From: Cyclobacterium sp. SYSU L10401
Lineage (GTDB): Bacteria > Bacteroidota > Bacteroidia > Cytophagales > Cyclobacteriaceae
NCBI RefSeq assembly: GCF_010993705.1
Contig: NZ_WOFO01000007.1
Location: 1 to 64,000 of the forward strand
Length of the DNA stretch: 64,000 bases
Direction: 5' to 3'
Under the pieces are notes generated by a model. It was not told the origin of the DNA and did no database searches. It saw only the letters and a program-made list of their open reading frames with translations. This document shows, one piece after another, positions 62,225 to 64,000 of this stretch. Position 1 is the stretch's first letter. Each line of letters opens with the position of its first letter. A program made the translations under genes and the position numbers.

Positions 62225-62617
62225 TTAATCATTATTAGGTGCATCATCTTCCTCATCTTCATCTGAAGGATCAGGAATGTCCAAATTGGAAATCACCTCA
62301 TCCATGTGCTGGGCGTAGGCGGCGGATTCATCCAGATAAAAAACCAGCTCCGGAATAATCCTTACGGATTTACCAATCCTATTCCCTAAAAACTTCCTTA
62401 TCTGCCCTTTGTTTTCATTTATTTTGGTAAAAAGAGCCTCATTATCAGCCAACAAAAAACTTAAATTGATTTTGGCCACACCCAGGTCCGGACTCATCAA
62501 AACCCTTGTAACGGTTACCATTGCCCTACCTACCAGGGGTTTACCTTCACGTTGAAATATTTCTCCCAATTCCTTCTGGATCAATTTGGAATATTTCTGT
62601 TGTCGCTTACTTTCCAT
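62225..62617 (-). CDS. rbfA: 30S ribosome-binding factor A
   Basis: 130 residues, KH-like fold. Family features: SKLIQKELGEIFQRE near the start, VTVTRVLMSPDLGVAKINLSFL in the middle (quoted as VLMSPDLGVAKI) and RIIPELVFYLDESAAYAQHMDEVI near the end. The C-terminal tail is very acidic (SDEDEEDDAPNND). It matures the 5' end of 16S rRNA and is needed for cold growth. ATG at 62617. First gene of a transcript with the LolC/E-like permease; divergent from the edge gene. Confidence 0.95.
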   Translation of the reverse strand: MESKRQQKYSKLIQKELGEIFQREGKPLVGRAMVTVTRVLMSPDLGVAKINLSFLLADNEALFTKINENKGQIRKFLGNRIGKSVRIIPELVFYLDESAAYAQHMDEVISNLDIPDPSDEDEEDDAPNND

Positions 62618-62678
62618 TTTAAATTATTTATTCCTCACAAATTTAGTGAAATATACGGGTAACCTTTAATTTCGTACA

Positions 62679-64000
62679 TTGAGTTTTAAACAACTACGAA
62701 TCTTGCTGGAATTTTTCAAAATAAATGATCCTTTTCGGATGATTGGAATTTTTTTCCTTTTCATTATACTCCGTATACCCTATTACCTGATGGATATACC
62801 CATCACCCAACCAGAGCTGCTTTGGCAATTATTGGGTGAGAGACTGGCTGCCGGAAACCTGCATTTCGCAGATACCATCGACAGTACCGGCCCCTTTTCT
62901 GCTTTGGTTTATGGTATAAACCATGTCATTTTCAACAATTCCCTCACTTCTTTTTCCATCCTTTCCTTTTTACTTATATCCTTTCAGATTTATTATACCA
63001 ATGAATTGTTGATCAGAATCAATGCCTTTGAGGAAGCCAACTACCTGCCCGCATTTATCATGGTCGTTCTCTACCAACTTTCCTTTGACTTCATGACCTT
63101 ATCTCCGGCCTTGATGGGAAATACCTTTATCTTATTGGCTATTGGACAACTGCTGCGATTGACTGCGATTAATGCCAACCCTGTCCCATCCATCTTGTTG
63201 ATGGGGTTTTGGGGTGGAGTTGCTTTCTGCTTTCATTACCCTTATCTGGCACTGCTCCCCTTCCTCATTCTGACAGGCCTATTGGTAAACAGATTTTCTT
63301 TTCAACAATTAAATTTATTGCTAACCTCTTACCTCTTACCGGTGGCTTTTTGTGCCGTATACTACTTCTGGAGAGACGGTCTATCAGCGTTTATCCACCT
63401 TTACCTTATTTTAGTTCCAAAAATAGAAAGACTATTTCATGTAGGCATCAAAGATCTGCTTTACATTTTTTCTCTCCCCTTGGTCCTGGCATTGATGGGG
63501 TATTTTTTGAATAACATGATGCACCGAATGAATGTGAACCAGCAAAAGCAAAATCAATTGTTTTTATTCTTATTGCTATTCAATATCGCTTCCTTCTTTC
63601 TAATGGAAAGGGTCAGCCCTTACCAGTTTGTAGCCATGCTACCTCCCCTTACCTATTTTACAGCTCATTTGTTTACCATAAGTGAAAAGCGATTGGTTCG
63701 GCAGACCATTGCCTATGGCTTTTTCCTGATAGTCCCTTTAATCGGTTACAGTTGGGTGTTTTATCAGAAAAATGAGCCCTCTTTTGATAAGTATAAAATC
63801 GATATTACGACCGATACTTCCATTCCCGTGGAAACAGCTGTAATGGTCCTGGGAGAAAATCAAAATATTTATTACCAAACCGAGGCAGCAAGTCCCTACC
63901 TGAATTTCAGATTAACCCGTTTGTATTTTGAAGGGATGGATGAAATGGAAAGGACGGTAGGGATCTACAAAGACCTGCAAAAGGAGTCCCCGGACCTGAT
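62679..64000 (+). CDS. polytopic membrane protein, DUF6427-like, truncated by window edge
   Basis: An open frame of at least 440 codons runs from the TTG at 62679 (or ATG 62739) to the window edge without a stop. The product starts L-S-F-K-Q-L-R and has many membrane helices (IGIFFLFIILRIPYYL near 22-37, FSILSFLLISFQIYY near 92, FIMVVLYQL near 122, ILLMGFWGGVAF near 175, YIFSLPLVLALMGYFL near 258), then a soluble region with GENQNIYYQTEAASPYLNFRL near the end. It fits the Bacteroidota DUF6427 family by topology. Function unknown. Only starts without upstream ATG are available; TTG fits frequent use of this codon here. Confidence 0.8.
   Translation, partial: MSFKQLRILLEFFKINDPFRMIGIFFLFIILRIPYYLMDIPITQPELLWQLLGERLAAGNLHFADTIDSTGPFSALVYGINHVIFNNSLTSFSILSFLLISFQIYYTNELLIRINAFEEANYLPAFIMVVLYQLSFDFMTLSPALMGNTFILLAIGQLLRLTAINANPVPSILLMGFWGGVAFCFHYPYLALLPFLILTGLLVNRFSFQQLNLLLTSYLLPVAFCAVYYFWRDGLSAFIHLYLILVPKIERLFHVGIKDLLYIFSLPLVLALMGYFLNNMMHRMNVNQQKQNQLFLFLLLFNIASFFLMERVSPYQFVAMLPPLTYFTAHLFTISEKRLVRQTIAYGFFLIVPLIGYSWVFYQKNEPSFDKYKIDITTDTSIPVETAVMVLGENQNIYYQTEAASPYLNFRLTRLYFEGMDEMERTVGIYKDLQKESPDL

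Noticed and set aside
63209-63514. 101-codon plus-strand frame near the right edge
   Set aside because: It is out of frame inside the long membrane-protein frame that starts at 62679 and continues past the window.
1-64000. Search by eye for tRNA, rRNA, tmRNA, prophage and insertion sequences
   Set aside because: No T-loop-like GGTTCGAATC segment with a matching stem, no transposase or phage structural gene was seen; short RNAs could still be missed without a covariance search.

Overview
This window is chromosomal DNA from a member of the Bacteroidota, most likely order Cytophagales, family Cyclobacteriaceae (Algoriphagus, Echinicola and Cyclobacterium relatives). The placement is inferred from several signs: Bacteroidota-type promoters (TAnnTTTG at -7, best seen before the OmpA-family gene); outer-membrane OmpA, carboxypeptidase-regulatory-domain and FKBP/GldI-like lipoproteins; a bacterial GH3-family ligase; a DUF6427-type membrane protein; and an adk-obgE neighbourhood with hpt. 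Shine-Dalgarno sequences are weak, and GTG and TTG starts are frequent. I found no rRNA, tRNA, CRISPR array, intact insertion sequence or prophage.

Layout. 0.4-2.3 kb: a small unknown gene and an Fe-S cryptochrome/photolyase. 2.8-7.6 kb: an assimilatory sulfate-reduction operon on the minus strand (APS reductase, sulfite reductase with an unusual helical tail, two siroheme-synthesis genes) with an upstream Rrf2 regulator. 7.8-14 kb: a secreted phosphatase-family enzyme, a DUF559 remnant, htpG and a GH95 glycosidase. 14.2-18.5 kb is the accessory part: intergenic repeats, an overlapping GNAT-like/HTH gene pair that looks like an uncharacterised toxin-antitoxin unit, a lipoprotein, and a complete three-gene HipBST module with four evenly spaced operators. 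18.5-29 kb: a PafA alkaline phosphatase, an ArsR regulator with a YjjG-type nucleotidase, proline catabolism (pruA), a GH32 glycosidase, a histidine kinase and an ABC exporter. 29-36.6 kb: dnaJ-grpE, obgE, adk, hpt, an M42-like peptidase and an OmpA-family protein. 36.6-42.6 kb: upp, a Ca/Na antiporter, a double-FKBP lipoprotein, and an ECF sigma factor with a predicted membrane partner carrying a beta-barrel-like tail. 42.6-48.3 kb: lipA, a SPOR-like lipoprotein, recJ-lptB and GH3. 48.4-48.6 kb: a gene-free AT-rich segment with two perfect DnaA boxes and one near-perfect box, a candidate replication origin. 48.7-64 kb: mazG, glmM, a cysteine desulfurase, a threonine dehydratase, an M23-M20-alr block, purU, a SNF2 helicase, a LolC/E-like permease, rbfA, and a truncated membrane protein at the right edge.

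How the genes work together. The sulfur operon makes sulfide and also builds the siroheme its sulfite reductase needs; the adjacent cysteine-rich Rrf2 protein is a plausible sulfur or Fe-S sensor. The 14-18 kb island combines two candidate growth-control modules with their own palindromic operators. The rest is mostly housekeeping with typical Bacteroidota envelope functions. The items most worth following up are the GNAT/HTH pair, the zinc-knuckle HipBST locus with its operator array, and the candidate oriC.
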